Assembly (NCBI GenBank): GCA_027490995.1
Contig: JAIXWY010000005.1
Coordinates: 62,001-126,000, forward strand
Direction of reading: 5' to 3'
DNA length: 64,000 nt
Source of the DNA: Opitutaceae bacterium
GTDB taxonomy: Bacteria; Verrucomicrobiota; Verrucomicrobiia; Opitutales; Opitutaceae
Shown: one piece after another, positions 35,052 through 44,019 of the stretch
Layout of the letters: each line of letters starts with the position of its first letter
Numbering within the stretch: position 1 is the stretch's first letter
The notes under the pieces: generated by a model
What the model saw: only the letters and a program-made list of their open reading frames with translations
Database searches by the model: none
What the model was told of the DNA's origin: nothing
Program-made: the position numbers and the translations under genes

Positions 35052-35582
35052 GTGACTCCGAAAATCGGCGTGCTGAACATTTCTGACCGTGCTGCGGCGG
35101 GCGTCTACGAAGACGTGCCCGGCAAAGCCTGCGTCGCGCTCCTCCGCGAGTGGCTCGTCACGCCCTTCGACGTCGAATACCGCGTCATCCCGGACGAACG
35201 CGATCAAATCGAGGCCGAACTGCGGCGCCTCGCGGATGACCTTGGCTGCGCGTTGGTGGTGACGACCGGCGGAACAGGACCGGCGCTGCGAGACGTGACC
35301 CCCGAGGCGACGGCGGCGGTGTGCGACCGCCTCCTCCCGGGCTTCGGCGAAGCGATGCGAGCGGCGTCGCTGCGCTACGTCCCCACGGCGATTCTCTCGC
35401 GGCAGCTGGCCGGCACTCGGGGGCGTACGTTGATCGTGAACCTTCCCGGCCGCCCCAAGGCGATTCGCGAAAACCTGGAAGCCGTGTTTCCCGCGATCCC
35501 CTACTGCATCGACCTGATCGGCGGTCCCCGACTGGAGACCAATCCGGCCGTAATGAAAGCCTTCCGACCGCCGGGGAGCTAG
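35052..35582 (+). CDS. Molybdopterin adenylyltransferase-like protein (MogA/MoaB)
   Basis: 176 residues from GTG 35052, only 19 bp after gluQ. The MPT-binding motif TTGGTGPALRDVTPEAT and the NLPGRPKAIRENLEA segment are clear. It activates molybdopterin by adenylylation before metal insertion. It starts with a typical first strand (PKIGVLNISDRA). The family covers both MogA and MoaB, and the sequence does not separate them. Confidence 0.9.
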   Translation: MTPKIGVLNISDRAAAGVYEDVPGKACVALLREWLVTPFDVEYRVIPDERDQIEAELRRLADDLGCALVVTTGGTGPALRDVTPEATAAVCDRLLPGFGEAMRAASLRYVPTAILSRQLAGTRGRTLIVNLPGRPKAIRENLEAVFPAIPYCIDLIGGPRLETNPAVMKAFRPPGS

Positions 35583-35646
35583 CAGGAAGGCAGGCAGGCC
35601 CGCGCGCGAGCGACTGGGGCCCGAGCCGGACGTGATCCCGGCACCC

Positions 35647-36021
35647 TCAGAGCGCGTCGTACTTGTCGGAGCGACCGCGCGCCTTCTCGACCGGATAGCG
35701 GGCGGCGTTGGCGGCCATTTTCCGCTCAATCGCGGCCGCGACATCGAGACCGGCGATGTTGGCGAACTCGAGGGCGTAGATCACCACGTCGGCCAGCTCC
35801 GCCTCGATCGCGGCGCGCTTGGCGGGTTGGCGGACTAGGTCCGCGGAGGCCTCGGGCGTGGCCCAGAGGAAATGCTCCATCAACTCACCGGCCTCGGCCG
35901 AGAGCGCCATGCTCAGGTTTTTCGGCGCATGGAATTGTTCCCAATCGCGCTCGCGGGCGAAGGCTAGGATCCGCGACTTCAACTCCGCTACCGTCGTGCT
36001 TGCGTCCGACAAGGAAGACAT
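35647..36021 (-). CDS. MazG-like nucleotide pyrophosphohydrolase
   Basis: 124 residues from ATG 36021. The two acidic motifs of the all-alpha NTP pyrophosphatases are present: SAEAGELMEHFLW (ExxE) and EAELADVVIYALEF (ExxD). APKNLSMAL and the short length suit the dCTP pyrophosphatase-like group, which cleans non-canonical nucleotides. The longer upstream frame overlapping the transporter gene is unlikely. Confidence 0.9.
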   Translation of the reverse strand: MSSLSDASTTVAELKSRILAFARERDWEQFHAPKNLSMALSAEAGELMEHFLWATPEASADLVRQPAKRAAIEAELADVVIYALEFANIAGLDVAAAIERKMAANAARYPVEKARGRSDKYDAL

Positions 36022-36056
36022 GCGGACACCCTGGCCCCAGCCAAGAGCCGGGGCAA

Positions 36057-36986
36057 TCACTTCCCCCGGTCGCGCAGCCGCCACACACCCGCCAGCACGC
36101 TTCCGATCACGGAATGCACCACGCTGGAGATCGCACATGGGACAGCGGTCAGCGGGTCGACGAAGTGTCGCCGAGCCAGCACCACGCCCAAGCCGGAGTT
36201 CTGCATTCCTACCTCAATGGAAATGGTCCGCGCCACCACGGCCTCGCAACGCAGCAGCCGCGCGACCACGTAGCCCAACGCGAAACCACCCGCGTGCAGT
36301 AGCACCACCGCCAGCAGCAAGATTCCCCCGCTCGTCTTCACGGCCGTGGCGTTCTGGCCCACGATGCTCGCGACAATCAGCGTGATCCCAAGGACCGAGG
36401 CGAGCGGAGCCCAGGAGGAGGTCGCGGCCACGACGCGCGGCGCGAATCGGTTCAACGCCACGCCCGCCATTACCGGCAGCAGGACGACCTGAACCGTGCT
36501 CTGCAGCAGGCCCCACGCATCCACATCGACGATCGCCCCCGCCAGCCACTGCGTCAGCAGAGGGGTCATGACCACCGCCGCCAGCGTCGAACACAACGTC
36601 ATCACCACCGACAGCGCCACGTCGGCCCGGGCGATGTAAGTCACCACGTTCGACGCCGTGCCACCAGGGCAGCAAGCGACGAGGATCAACCCCACCGCAA
36701 ACGCCGGCGGGAGCTTGAGAAGGTTCGCGACCCCCCAGCCCAACAAAGGCATGATCACGTACTGCGCGAAGAACCCGATCGTGACCAACCGCGGCCGCTG
36801 CGCGATCCGCCGGAAATCATCCACCGTCAACGTCACCCCCATCCCCAGCATCACCAGCGCCAACGTGAGTACGATGGCATTCCCGCTGAACCACGTAAAC
36901 CACGTTGGCTCGACCAAGGCGAGACCGGCACCCGCCGCCACCCAGATCGGGAAAGCGTTGGTCATCAGGGCAAGAGCGCGTTGCAT
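36057..36986 (-). CDS. BASS-family (bile acid:sodium symporter-like) transporter
   Basis: 309 residues from ATG 36986, with about nine to ten membrane segments. The family motif CCPGGTASNVVTYIARADVA and the later SIEVGMQNSGLGVVLA are both present; these segments cross in the middle of the membrane and bind sodium. Bacterial BASS proteins import organic anions such as pantoate or bile acids. The substrate is not clear. Confidence 0.9.
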   Translation of the reverse strand: MQRALALMTNAFPIWVAAGAGLALVEPTWFTWFSGNAIVLTLALVMLGMGVTLTVDDFRRIAQRPRLVTIGFFAQYVIMPLLGWGVANLLKLPPAFAVGLILVACCPGGTASNVVTYIARADVALSVVMTLCSTLAAVVMTPLLTQWLAGAIVDVDAWGLLQSTVQVVLLPVMAGVALNRFAPRVVAATSSWAPLASVLGITLIVASIVGQNATAVKTSGGILLLAVVLLHAGGFALGYVVARLLRCEAVVARTISIEVGMQNSGLGVVLARRHFVDPLTAVPCAISSVVHSVIGSVLAGVWRLRDRGK

Positions 36987-37326
36987 AGACGCCGAAACTG
37001 GAAGGCCGGAAGGAGGGTCGTCAGCGCATTTCGCGCAAAAACCGAAAACTTCGTGCTTGGCGCGCGTCCTGCTTATGATAAGCGACACCTTGATCCAGCT
37101 CATGTCCCGGTCCCTCCAGCATCATCGCAGCCAAGCCGGCGCTTCGTTTACGAAGGCCGCGCAGACGTGCTGCGTCCAGATGCGACCGGTTTCCACGAAC
37201 TGGAATAAAACGCACACCGGCGCGGGCTCTCAGGCCTAACCTTCCGACCTTTCGGAATCCCTTAGCCAACCTGAAGAAGCCCCCCGGTCACCCGACCTGA
37301 GGGCGCCACTGCTTTTCCTTCCTCCC
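36987..37326. other. 340-bp spacer, possibly with a decayed gene
   Basis: No convincing gene. A minus-strand frame (37021-37269) shows a hydrolase-like end (LEGPGHELDQGVAY) and could be a remnant of an alpha/beta-hydrolase, but nothing confirms it. A short hairpin (TTCCGA/TCGGAA) lies near 37240. The 3' half must hold the hsp20 promoter; no CIRCE-type element was seen. Confidence 0.3.
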
Positions 37327-37743
37327 ATGCACACGACGATCATCCAACCGCTCACGTCACCGAGTCGCCTTCGCCGCGCCCGGGTCTCCCAGCCGGCTGC
37401 CGTCGATCATCGCAAACCACACTACGAGCTCACCGAGCACCCGAAGCGGCTCGACCTCGTGGTGTACGTGCCCGGCGTGGACAGCTCGGGCGTGGACCTC
37501 TCCTTCGACGGGCCCGACCTGCTGCTTACCGCGCGCAAGACACACTTCGTGCGCGTGAATTGGCAGGCTCTGCACCTAGAAGCCGCGCAACGTGATTACC
37601 AGCTGACGCTGCGCCTCGGCACGGCGGTGGACTTCGATCGCCTGGAGGCGACGCTGCAGGCTGGGGTTCTCACGATAAAGTTACCGAAAAGGCAGCGTTC
37701 GACGGAACCCTCGGGCGCGCGTGCGTTCCAAAATGTGGCCTAA
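37327..37743 (+). CDS. Hsp20/alpha-crystallin family small heat-shock protein
   Basis: 138 residues. The alpha-crystallin domain covers about 30-125: HPKRLDLVVYVPGVDSSGVD, DGPDLLLTARK and the closing AGVLTIKLPKR that includes the dimer-forming GVL motif. It is an ATP-independent holdase chaperone for unfolding proteins. It is monocistronic apart from a doubtful small frame downstream. Confidence 0.93.
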   Translation: MHTTIIQPLTSPSRLRRARVSQPAAVDHRKPHYELTEHPKRLDLVVYVPGVDSSGVDLSFDGPDLLLTARKTHFVRVNWQALHLEAAQRDYQLTLRLGTAVDFDRLEATLQAGVLTIKLPKRQRSTEPSGARAFQNVA

Positions 37744-37841
37744 TCCTTCTCTGGGGTTGATTCCCTGCTTCGCCTGTCTCTTCTCAAGTGACAGCGGACC
37801 CGTGACGAGTCACTCCGCCAACCCCTAACCCCAACTTACCC

Positions 37842-38051
37842 ATGCTCTTCCAACCCGTACCGCTCCCGCCACCGCGGCCCAGCGACTCGGTGCTGGTCGT
37901 ACCGCACTACGATGTGCAATGGGCTCGCCCGGTTTTCCGCGCTCCGTCGCTCCCAACGCCGGCGCAGCTCCACAGCGAGATCCCGTTCACCGCCCTGCGC
38001 GTCACGGCCACGCGCCAGCGGAGTCCGCGCGCGCGCACCGCGGCCTCCTGA
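37842..38051 (+). CDS. Doubtful small protein downstream of hsp20
   Basis: 69-codon frame (MLFQPVPLPPPRPSDSVLVV at the start), Pro- and Arg-rich, with no known family. It begins 98 bp after hsp20 and is the only candidate in the 467 bp between hsp20 and rlmJ. Composition is in line with coding DNA, but nothing proves expression. Confidence 0.25.
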   Translation: MLFQPVPLPPPRPSDSVLVVPHYDVQWARPVFRAPSLPTPAQLHSEIPFTALRVTATRQRSPRARTAAS

Positions 38052-38155
38052 GTTGCGTTGCATCGGAACAGCGCCGGCGAGTCCTCGTAACCGCCCGGAT
38101 TGCCTGAGCACAACGGGGGCGCCGGCGCCATCGACGTAACGATGGTCTTGGTTCT

Positions 38156-38186
38156 CGAAGCCTGAAAGCCTTGCTTTCAGGCTTCG
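38156..38186. terminator. Strong hairpin between convergent transcripts
   Basis: Perfect 14-bp stem (38156-38169 with 38173-38186) with a 3-nt loop, between the hsp20 region and the rlmJ stop. There is no continuous T run on either side, so it may be a bidirectional terminator of the weak-U type or an RNA-stability hairpin. Confidence 0.5.
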
Positions 38187-38211
38187 CTCGTTTCTCAGCA
38201 GCCCGTCGGCG

Positions 38212-39081
38212 TCAGCGCTCCCGCACCCGCCACGTGAGGCGACCTTCCGCGCCGGGAGCGCGAGCCAAGACCTGAGCCAGCCAGGCCAGCACGGGGCCCA
38301 GCTCGAGATCGAGCTGCCACGGGGGATTGACCACCACCATCCCAGATCCGCGCATCTTGAGGCCTGCGTCTTCCCCGGCGATGGTCACTTCCGCACACCA
38401 CGTCGGCGGCAGGGGATGCCGCTCCAACTCAGCGAGAAAAGCATCGACCCGCGCCCGCTGCGTCACCGGATACCAGATGGCAAAGGTCGCGCCCGGCATC
38501 CGCGCCACGCCGGTCGTGACCGCATCGACCAATTGACGCCATTCGTCGGGGCTTTCGAACGGAGGATCGAGGAGAACCAAGGCGCGACGTTCGGGACACG
38601 GCAACTGCCCTCGTACCGCGATGTAGCCATCAAGCTCCAGCACGGACACCCGCGGCACGCGGTGAAACTCTGCCGCCAAGGCGGCCTTCTCGGCCGGGTG
38701 CAGTTCACACAGCACCATGCGGTCCTGAGGGCGCAGTGCCGCCTTCACGAGCCAGGGCGACCCAGGATAAAAATGAAGCCCCTCGCCGAGATGGCCGGAC
38801 CGACGGTCGAAGTCACGCACGCGCTCAAGATAGGCCTGCACGGCGGCAGGCGCGTCGGAGCGTCCGAACATCCGCCCGACGCCGTCAGGCCACTCGGGTG
38901 CGCGCGCGAGGGAGTCTCCGTGGGACGCGGTGCTGAGGTCATAGCGACCGCGCCCCGCATGGGTGTCCAGGTACAGGAACCCCTTCTCCTTGCGGGCCAT
39001 CGCGTCGACGAGTCGCCCGAGGACGACGTGCTTGCAGACGTCCGCGAAGTTCCCCGCGTGAAAGTGATGCCGGTAGTTCAC
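38212..39081 (-). CDS. rlmJ: 23S rRNA (adenine-2030-N6)-methyltransferase
   Basis: 289 residues. The N-terminus MNYRHHFHAGNFADVCKHVV is the RlmJ hallmark. The catalytic motif LVLLDPPFESPDEW (DPPY-like) and FLYLDTHAGRGRYDL (SAM binding) are present. It methylates A2030 in 23S rRNA. The gene is followed by the hairpin at 38156. Confidence 0.95.
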   Translation of the reverse strand: MNYRHHFHAGNFADVCKHVVLGRLVDAMARKEKGFLYLDTHAGRGRYDLSTASHGDSLARAPEWPDGVGRMFGRSDAPAAVQAYLERVRDFDRRSGHLGEGLHFYPGSPWLVKAALRPQDRMVLCELHPAEKAALAAEFHRVPRVSVLELDGYIAVRGQLPCPERRALVLLDPPFESPDEWRQLVDAVTTGVARMPGATFAIWYPVTQRARVDAFLAELERHPLPPTWCAEVTIAGEDAGLKMRGSGMVVVNPPWQLDLELGPVLAWLAQVLARAPGAEGRLTWRVRER

Positions 39082-39096
39082 CGCGCGCTGCCGCGA

Positions 39097-39591
39097 TCAG
39101 TAAACCGGGATCTTGACCACCAGCTTCCGGATCTCGGACGGCTGGCCGTCCGCGAGGGAGGGGCGATGGGCGTCTTCCGGGAAAAACACCGCCCCTTCTC
39201 CGGGTCCGACCTGCAGCACCGTCGCCGGTGCCTGGGCCGCGTAAAGGATCACGTCCGCCCCGGGGGTACGATCGTCCTCGACCTTCAAGGTCGAGGCTTC
39301 CGTCACTTCCATCCGTTCGCGACCCGTCACGACCAGCTGTAGGTCGATGTACTGCCGGTGCGATTCCCAGCGGATTTCCGGCGACGGCTTGCTGAGGTAC
39401 ACCTGCTCCAGGGCGAAGGCGCCGCCGGCGAGGTCGATCCGCTCGGTGGCCCCGACCGCAATTCTGAGCAACCGCTCGTGCGCCGCACTTCCGGGAGTCA
39501 TGATCTCCTCGGCATGCGCCAACGCCGCATCGAAGGCGCGCAGGTGCGCCAGTTGCTTCCGCAGGGTGGAAAGACGTCCAATGATCGCCAT
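39097..39591 (-). CDS. YhcH/YjgK/YiaL-family protein
   Basis: 164 residues from ATG 39591 (MAIIGRLSTLRKQL). The beta-rich cupin-like pattern (HRQYIDLQLVVTGRERMEV, VFFPEDAHRPSLAD) matches the family that includes the beta subunit of E. coli evolved beta-galactosidase and sugar-acid-related proteins. Its activity is not known. It probably starts a short unit with rlmJ, which lies 16 bp downstream on the same strand. Confidence 0.88.
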   Translation of the reverse strand: MAIIGRLSTLRKQLAHLRAFDAALAHAEEIMTPGSAAHERLLRIAVGATERIDLAGGAFALEQVYLSKPSPEIRWESHRQYIDLQLVVTGRERMEVTEASTLKVEDDRTPGADVILYAAQAPATVLQVGPGEGAVFFPEDAHRPSLADGQPSEIRKLVVKIPVY

Positions 39592-39689
39592 GGGCCCGAG
39601 CGCAACCCGCCCCTTCCCCGCTGGCAAGCTTTCCTCCCCGACGCAGTTTCCGCTGGCGCCCCCTCCCTGTTCCACGCTATCGCCTCAGC

Positions 39690-39938
39690 ATGAGCACGGA
39701 GTTCGGCTGGTGGAACAAGGACGACGAGGGTCGCAAATATCAGGTCGTCGCCGATGTCCACGGTGGAAACGTGAGCTGGACGCGCAAGCAGGGCCATCAC
39801 GCCCCGTGGGAAATTCACCCGCCGTCGCCGGATGACTGGGATCGGCTGATTGCCGAGGCCAGCCGCCGGGTGCCGCGCCGCCTGCTCTCTCCCAAGCAGT
39901 TTGCGGTCATCGAAAAGCTGCGCGAAGCCGCGCGATGA
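39690..39938 (+). CDS. Small conserved-looking hypothetical protein
   Basis: 82 residues, divergent from the YhcH-family gene by 98 bp. It is rich in charged and Trp residues (FGWWNKDDEGRKYQVVADVH, WEIHPPSPDDWDRLIAEA) without a recognisable family. The strong codon bias supports coding. It has no signal or membrane segment. Confidence 0.65.
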   Translation: MSTEFGWWNKDDEGRKYQVVADVHGGNVSWTRKQGHHAPWEIHPPSPDDWDRLIAEASRRVPRRLLSPKQFAVIEKLREAAR

Positions 39939-40016
39939 TCGGGGGCCACCGGGGCTAGGGCCGCGCGATGCACCGCTGCCGCCCGACCATGCTCCGGGTG
40001 CGGTCCCGGCCGGGCT

Positions 40017-40553
40017 TCAGAGCTCGATCGCAACCTTAGACCAGATCTCCCGGAACGGGCGGGTAAAGCGTTCGGGGTCTGATTCCATCAGGCTCCGGAT
40101 CTGCGCGACCGCGTGCCACTCGCCGCGATCGATCTCGTGGGGGTTCAGCACAAACGGGCCGTCATGGCTCATGCGATAGACCCAGATAAACTCCCACCCG
40201 GTGGGCTCGCTTGCGTCCATGCGCAGCCACCGGACCGGTGGAGCGGCCACCTGTAGGCCGAGTTCCTCCCCGAGTTCCCGCTGTGCCGCTGCGTCGTAGG
40301 TTTCACCGGCGTCCACGTGACCCGAGCAGGAGGCATCCCACAGCCCGGGCGACTTATCCTTGGCGAGGGAACGCTTCTGGAGAAAGAGACGCCCGGCACG
40401 GTCGAATACGAAGACATGGACCGCCCGGTGCCAGAGCCCCCGCGCATGCACTTCCCCCCGGGTCGCCTGGCCGACGACCTCGTCGCGCTCATTCACCACA
40501 TCGAAGAGCTCGTGTAGATTCTGCGCCGACGGAGGCTTGTCTTTCTGTCGCAT
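40017..40553 (-). CDS. Nudix hydrolase (isopentenyl-diphosphate isomerase-like)
   Basis: 178 residues from ATG 40553. The opening (ELFDVVNERDEVVGQATRGE) and the LWHRAVHVFVFD segment are typical of the YfcD/IDI-like Nudix subgroup. The Nudix box GHVDAGETYDAAAQRELGEE is complete. Members hydrolyse nucleotide or isoprenoid-type diphosphates; the substrate is unclear. It is divergent from the 40590 gene by 36 bp. Confidence 0.88.
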   Translation of the reverse strand: MRQKDKPPSAQNLHELFDVVNERDEVVGQATRGEVHARGLWHRAVHVFVFDRAGRLFLQKRSLAKDKSPGLWDASCSGHVDAGETYDAAAQRELGEELGLQVAAPPVRWLRMDASEPTGWEFIWVYRMSHDGPFVLNPHEIDRGEWHAVAQIRSLMESDPERFTRPFREIWSKVAIEL

Positions 40554-40589
40554 GGCCAACTTTCTCTGAAACCCACCCTCCGCCAACTC

Positions 40590-41069
40590 ATGCCGAAAAT
40601 CGATGTCAATCAAGTCGCCGAAATCCTGAAGCGGAACCAGGTGGACCCCGCGCTCCTGCGCCAGGTCGTCGAGGAGATGAACCTCCTCGCCCAAGCCGCA
40701 GCCAACGCCGACGAAGACAAGCCACCTCCCGTGAAGAAGCAGTTTGCGATCCTCATCAGCGACCCTGAGGGACGATTGCCCGAGCAGGACTTCGCCGGCT
40801 GGGTGATGCAGATGCCGGAGAATGAGAGCGTGGTCACCGCCCAGGAGCGGATCTTCAAGGCGGCGTACGATTTCAATGCGACCAAGAAGGGACGCCTCCT
40901 CCCGGTGAAGACGATCGGCGAGGCCATGGAAAGTGTGCCCGCCAAGCATTTCAAGGAGGTCGAGCTCTGGGTGAAGACCAAGACTCCCGTGCTGATGCTG
41001 CGAACGGACAATCTCATTCCGAAGGACACGGATTCGACCAAGAACGCGCGCGGTCATCGGCTCGAGTAA
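40590..41069 (+). CDS. Hypothetical protein
   Basis: 159 residues, no family recognised. A helical N-terminus (VDPALLRQVVEEMNLLAQAA) leads to an alpha/beta part (KKQFAILISDPEGRLPEQDF, KHFKEVELWVKTKTPVLML). It has no signal or membrane segment. Clear codon bias and a compact divergent start next to the Nudix gene support it as real. Confidence 0.75.
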   Translation: MPKIDVNQVAEILKRNQVDPALLRQVVEEMNLLAQAAANADEDKPPPVKKQFAILISDPEGRLPEQDFAGWVMQMPENESVVTAQERIFKAAYDFNATKKGRLLPVKTIGEAMESVPAKHFKEVELWVKTKTPVLMLRTDNLIPKDTDSTKNARGHRLE

Positions 41070-41182
41070 GCCGAATCAGAGCGCCGTCCGAGCTGGCAGA
41101 GCAACGGCGCGAGTGAGCGCCGCGGCACGCTGCCTGCGCCCGGACCGCACGGGGATGCGAGCTCGCGAGCCGGCTCAGGCGA

Positions 41183-41758
41183 TCACGGGGCAGGCTTCGG
41201 CTTCAGCCCGTAGGTGGCAGGATCGAAGCCTCGCTCGCGCAGCGCGGCGGCCAGCGCCTTGAGATCAAGCAACGCACCGCGCTTGATCTGGTTCGCTCGA
41301 AACCATCCTTGGTTCACTTCCACCGCGAACTGAAGGTCTTCGGCCCGTGAGGCCACCGAAGTCTCATCGAACGGATAGAGCGGGTAGTGCTCCCGGAGCC
41401 GACCCGCGGCATCGAAATATCCAATGTCGAGCGGGAGCGGCGTGTTGCGCATCCAGAACGACAGGCGCTGCGGTGTCGAAAATAGGAACACCATCCCTTC
41501 GTCAGTCCCCAGCGTCCGCCGCCCCATCAGGCCGCGCTCCATCTCGGGTCCAGTGACGGCCAACTGCAACCGGAGCACCTTGTCGCCGACGGCAATGGGG
41601 AAAAACGTCGCGGCGCTCTTCGGCGAGGCCTCCGCTGCCGTCGCACGGGTGGCACCGGGAGCGACGGGAAGACCGAGCAGGAGAATGAGACTGGCCACGG
41701 CCCAGAGCGGCGGCCGGCGCGGGCCCCGGCGCGGCGAAAGGGGGTTTGCGTTCTTCAC
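41183..41758 (-). CDS. DUF192 family exported protein
   Basis: 191 residues from GTG 41758 (ATG 41794 would add 12 residues and crowd the divergent gene). A basic N-terminus (RRGPRRPPL) and hydrophobic segment act as a signal sequence. The DUF192 motif is clear: ERGLMGRRTLGTDEGMVFLF and FWMRNTPLPLDIGYFDA. The family is widespread in bacteria and archaea, of unknown activity. The divergent M24 peptidase gene starts 54 bp away. Confidence 0.85.
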   Translation of the reverse strand: MKNANPLSPRRGPRRPPLWAVASLILLLGLPVAPGATRATAAEASPKSAATFFPIAVGDKVLRLQLAVTGPEMERGLMGRRTLGTDEGMVFLFSTPQRLSFWMRNTPLPLDIGYFDAAGRLREHYPLYPFDETSVASRAEDLQFAVEVNQGWFRANQIKRGALLDLKALAAALRERGFDPATYGLKPKPAP

Positions 41759-41811
41759 AGGTCCGATAACAAATGAGGCCTCTCCCTGAGACAAACTTCC
41801 TTTCCTTCCCC

Positions 41812-42954
41812 GTGAGCGTTTCCGCCGATCAAGCCATCCTCCTCTACGCCGATTCCGCGCGGAACGGTGACATGCGTTACTTTGCCGGCCTGCACGTGCC
41901 CGACCCGTTCATCGCGCTGCGGATCGGCGGACGGAAGATCGGCGTCTTCAATGCCTTGGAATACGGCCGCGCCCGCAAGGAAGCTGCCCTCGACGAGGTG
42001 TTGGCCTTGGAGCCGCTGCGCGACGAGGCCCGCGAGCGCTGGTCCGGCTCGCCGCCCGGGCCCGCCGAGATCATTCTCCTGATCGCCGAGCGGCATGTGG
42101 TGGACCGGTTGACCGTCCCGCAGGACTTTCCCGCTGGCTTGTTCGAACGCCTGCGGCGCCGAGGCCTAACCATCGAGGTCGCTGAGGGCCCGATCCTCCC
42201 GGAGCGTGAATTCAAGTCCGCGGCCGAGGCCCGCGCGATTCGCGAGGGTAACCGTATCGCGGCCGTCGGCATCGCCGCGGCCCATCGGGTGCTCGCCAAG
42301 AGCAAGATCCGGGGAAGCCGCCTTTATTCCGGTGGCGAGATACTCACCAGCGAACGGCTGAAGTTCGCCATCGAGACGGCCTGCCTCGAGGCCGGCGGGG
42401 TCTCGCTCGACACCATCGCGGCCGGCGGCGATCAGGGCTGCGATCCTCATCACCGCGGTACCGGTCCACTGCGACCCAACGAGCTTGTCATCGTCGACGT
42501 CTTCCCCCGCGCGCAGAAGTCCGGCTACCATGGCGACATGACGCGGACCTTCCTGCGCGGACGTGCCAGCGAGGCGCAGCGGGCCTTGGTCGACGCCGTC
42601 CGGACCGCACAGAAGGCGGCTTTGACCAAGATCCGCGACGGCGCCAATGGGCGCGACGTCCACCGAGCCTGCACCACCGTCTTCGCCGAACGCGGCTACG
42701 AGACCAAGGCCACGCCCAAGGGCTCCGTCGGATTTTTTCACGGCACCGGCCACGGGCTCGGGCTCGATGTCCACGAACTGCCCCGCATGAGCGGAGCAGT
42801 CGATTACACGCTCAAGGCGGGAGCCGTCGTCACCGTCGAACCCGGACTCTACTACCCCGGCCTCGGTGCCTGCCGCATTGAGGATGTGGTCCAAGTCACC
42901 ACCGGTCGCCCGCGCGCACTCTCGTCCTACTCTTACGAGTGGGAACTGCGCTGA
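41812..42954 (+). CDS. M24-family metallopeptidase (Xaa-Pro aminopeptidase-like)
   Basis: 380 residues from GTG 41812. An N-terminal creatinase-type domain precedes a pita-bread fold with all five metal ligands: D in VIVDVFPR, D in GDMTRTF, H in HGTGHGLGLDVHE, E in VEPGLYY, and E in RIEDVV. It should cleave N-terminal residues, possibly Xaa-Pro bonds. It is followed after 48 bp by the sugar kinase gene. Confidence 0.93.
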   Translation: MSVSADQAILLYADSARNGDMRYFAGLHVPDPFIALRIGGRKIGVFNALEYGRARKEAALDEVLALEPLRDEARERWSGSPPGPAEIILLIAERHVVDRLTVPQDFPAGLFERLRRRGLTIEVAEGPILPEREFKSAAEARAIREGNRIAAVGIAAAHRVLAKSKIRGSRLYSGGEILTSERLKFAIETACLEAGGVSLDTIAAGGDQGCDPHHRGTGPLRPNELVIVDVFPRAQKSGYHGDMTRTFLRGRASEAQRALVDAVRTAQKAALTKIRDGANGRDVHRACTTVFAERGYETKATPKGSVGFFHGTGHGLGLDVHELPRMSGAVDYTLKAGAVVTVEPGLYYPGLGACRIEDVVQVTTGRPRALSSYSYEWELR

Positions 42955-43002
42955 GCACCGTCCTTCCTGTCTCCGGATCCCGTCTCCTCTCTCCTCCCCC
43001 GC

Positions 43003-43992
43003 ATGGCCATCTCCGCCGCCAAGGTCCGCAGCCTGCTCCAACGCATCCGGAAGAAGCGCATCCTCGTCGTCGGGGATGTGATGCTCGACCACTACATCTG
43101 GGGCAACGCGACCCGGATTTCTCCTGAGGCCCCGGTGCCGGTCGTCGAGGTTGCCCGCGATACCTACGTCCCCGGCGGCGCGGCCAATGTCGCGGTCAAC
43201 TGCACGTCCCTCGGTGCGGCGGCCACGCTGGCCGGCGTGATCGGCGACGATTCGGCGGGGGCGCATCTGCGCGCCGAGTTGCGCGCTCGGGGCGTCGCGG
43301 CCGTACCGCTCAAGGCCCAGGGACCGACCATCATCAAGTCGCGGGTCATCCTGCAGCACCAACAACTCTGCCGTCTCGATCGAGAGGCTCCGCCGGAGGC
43401 TTACCGTCTCGATCCGCGCGCCGTCGCGCGGCGGCTACGGACGGCCGTGGCAGCGAGCGATGCGGTGATTTTCTCGGACTACGCGAAGGGGCTGGTCTCG
43501 GATGAATTGATTGCCGAACTCGCGGCGCTCGCGCGCGCTCAGGGCTGTCTGACGGCCCTCGATCCGAAGCCCAAGCGGCCGATGCACTTCTCGGATCTTG
43601 GCCTGATCACGCCCAATCGAGGCGAGGCCGCGCAGCTGGCGGGTGTCGATTGGCGACCCGGCCGCCCGTTCCCCGGCGAGGAAATCTGCCGGCGGATCCA
43701 CGAGCGTCACCGCGTGCAGAATCTCGTCGTGACGTTGAGTGAGGACGGCCTGCTGCTCAGCCGTGAAGGCCGAGTCTTGCGCCAAATCCCAACGGCGGCG
43801 CGCGAAGTGGCGGATACGTCGGGTGCGGGCGACACCTCGCTGGCCGCCATCGTGCTGGCGCTGACGGCAGGAGCGGACCTGGAGACGGCGGCGCACTTCG
43901 CCAACGCGGCGGCAGGCGTGGTGGTCGGCAAGCTCGGCACCGCCACGGTCAGCCCCGCCGAACTCGTCGCTTACGTCTCGCAGCGCAGCTGA
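43003..43992 (+). CDS. PfkB-family kinase, D-glycero-beta-D-manno-heptose 7-phosphate kinase-like
   Basis: 329 residues. It is like the N-terminal kinase half of HldE (RfaE): VVGDVMLDHYIWGNATRISP, PGGAANVAVN and the PfkB signature DTSGAGDTSLA. It would phosphorylate heptose 7-phosphate on the path to ADP-heptose for lipopolysaccharide cores. The adenylyltransferase half is absent, so it would be a separate gene elsewhere. It lies in a run of co-directional genes with the glycosylase and methylase. Confidence 0.92.
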   Translation: MAISAAKVRSLLQRIRKKRILVVGDVMLDHYIWGNATRISPEAPVPVVEVARDTYVPGGAANVAVNCTSLGAAATLAGVIGDDSAGAHLRAELRARGVAAVPLKAQGPTIIKSRVILQHQQLCRLDREAPPEAYRLDPRAVARRLRTAVAASDAVIFSDYAKGLVSDELIAELAALARAQGCLTALDPKPKRPMHFSDLGLITPNRGEAAQLAGVDWRPGRPFPGEEICRRIHERHRVQNLVVTLSEDGLLLSREGRVLRQIPTAAREVADTSGAGDTSLAAIVLALTAGADLETAAHFANAAAGVVVGKLGTATVSPAELVAYVSQRS

Positions 43993-44019
43993 TGTGCTCG
44001 GGACGACGCCCTCGCTGCC

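Noticed and set aside
38156..38186. Rho-independent terminator with U run for hsp20
   Set aside because: The stem is strong, but no T tract follows on either strand, so only a possible terminator is listed.
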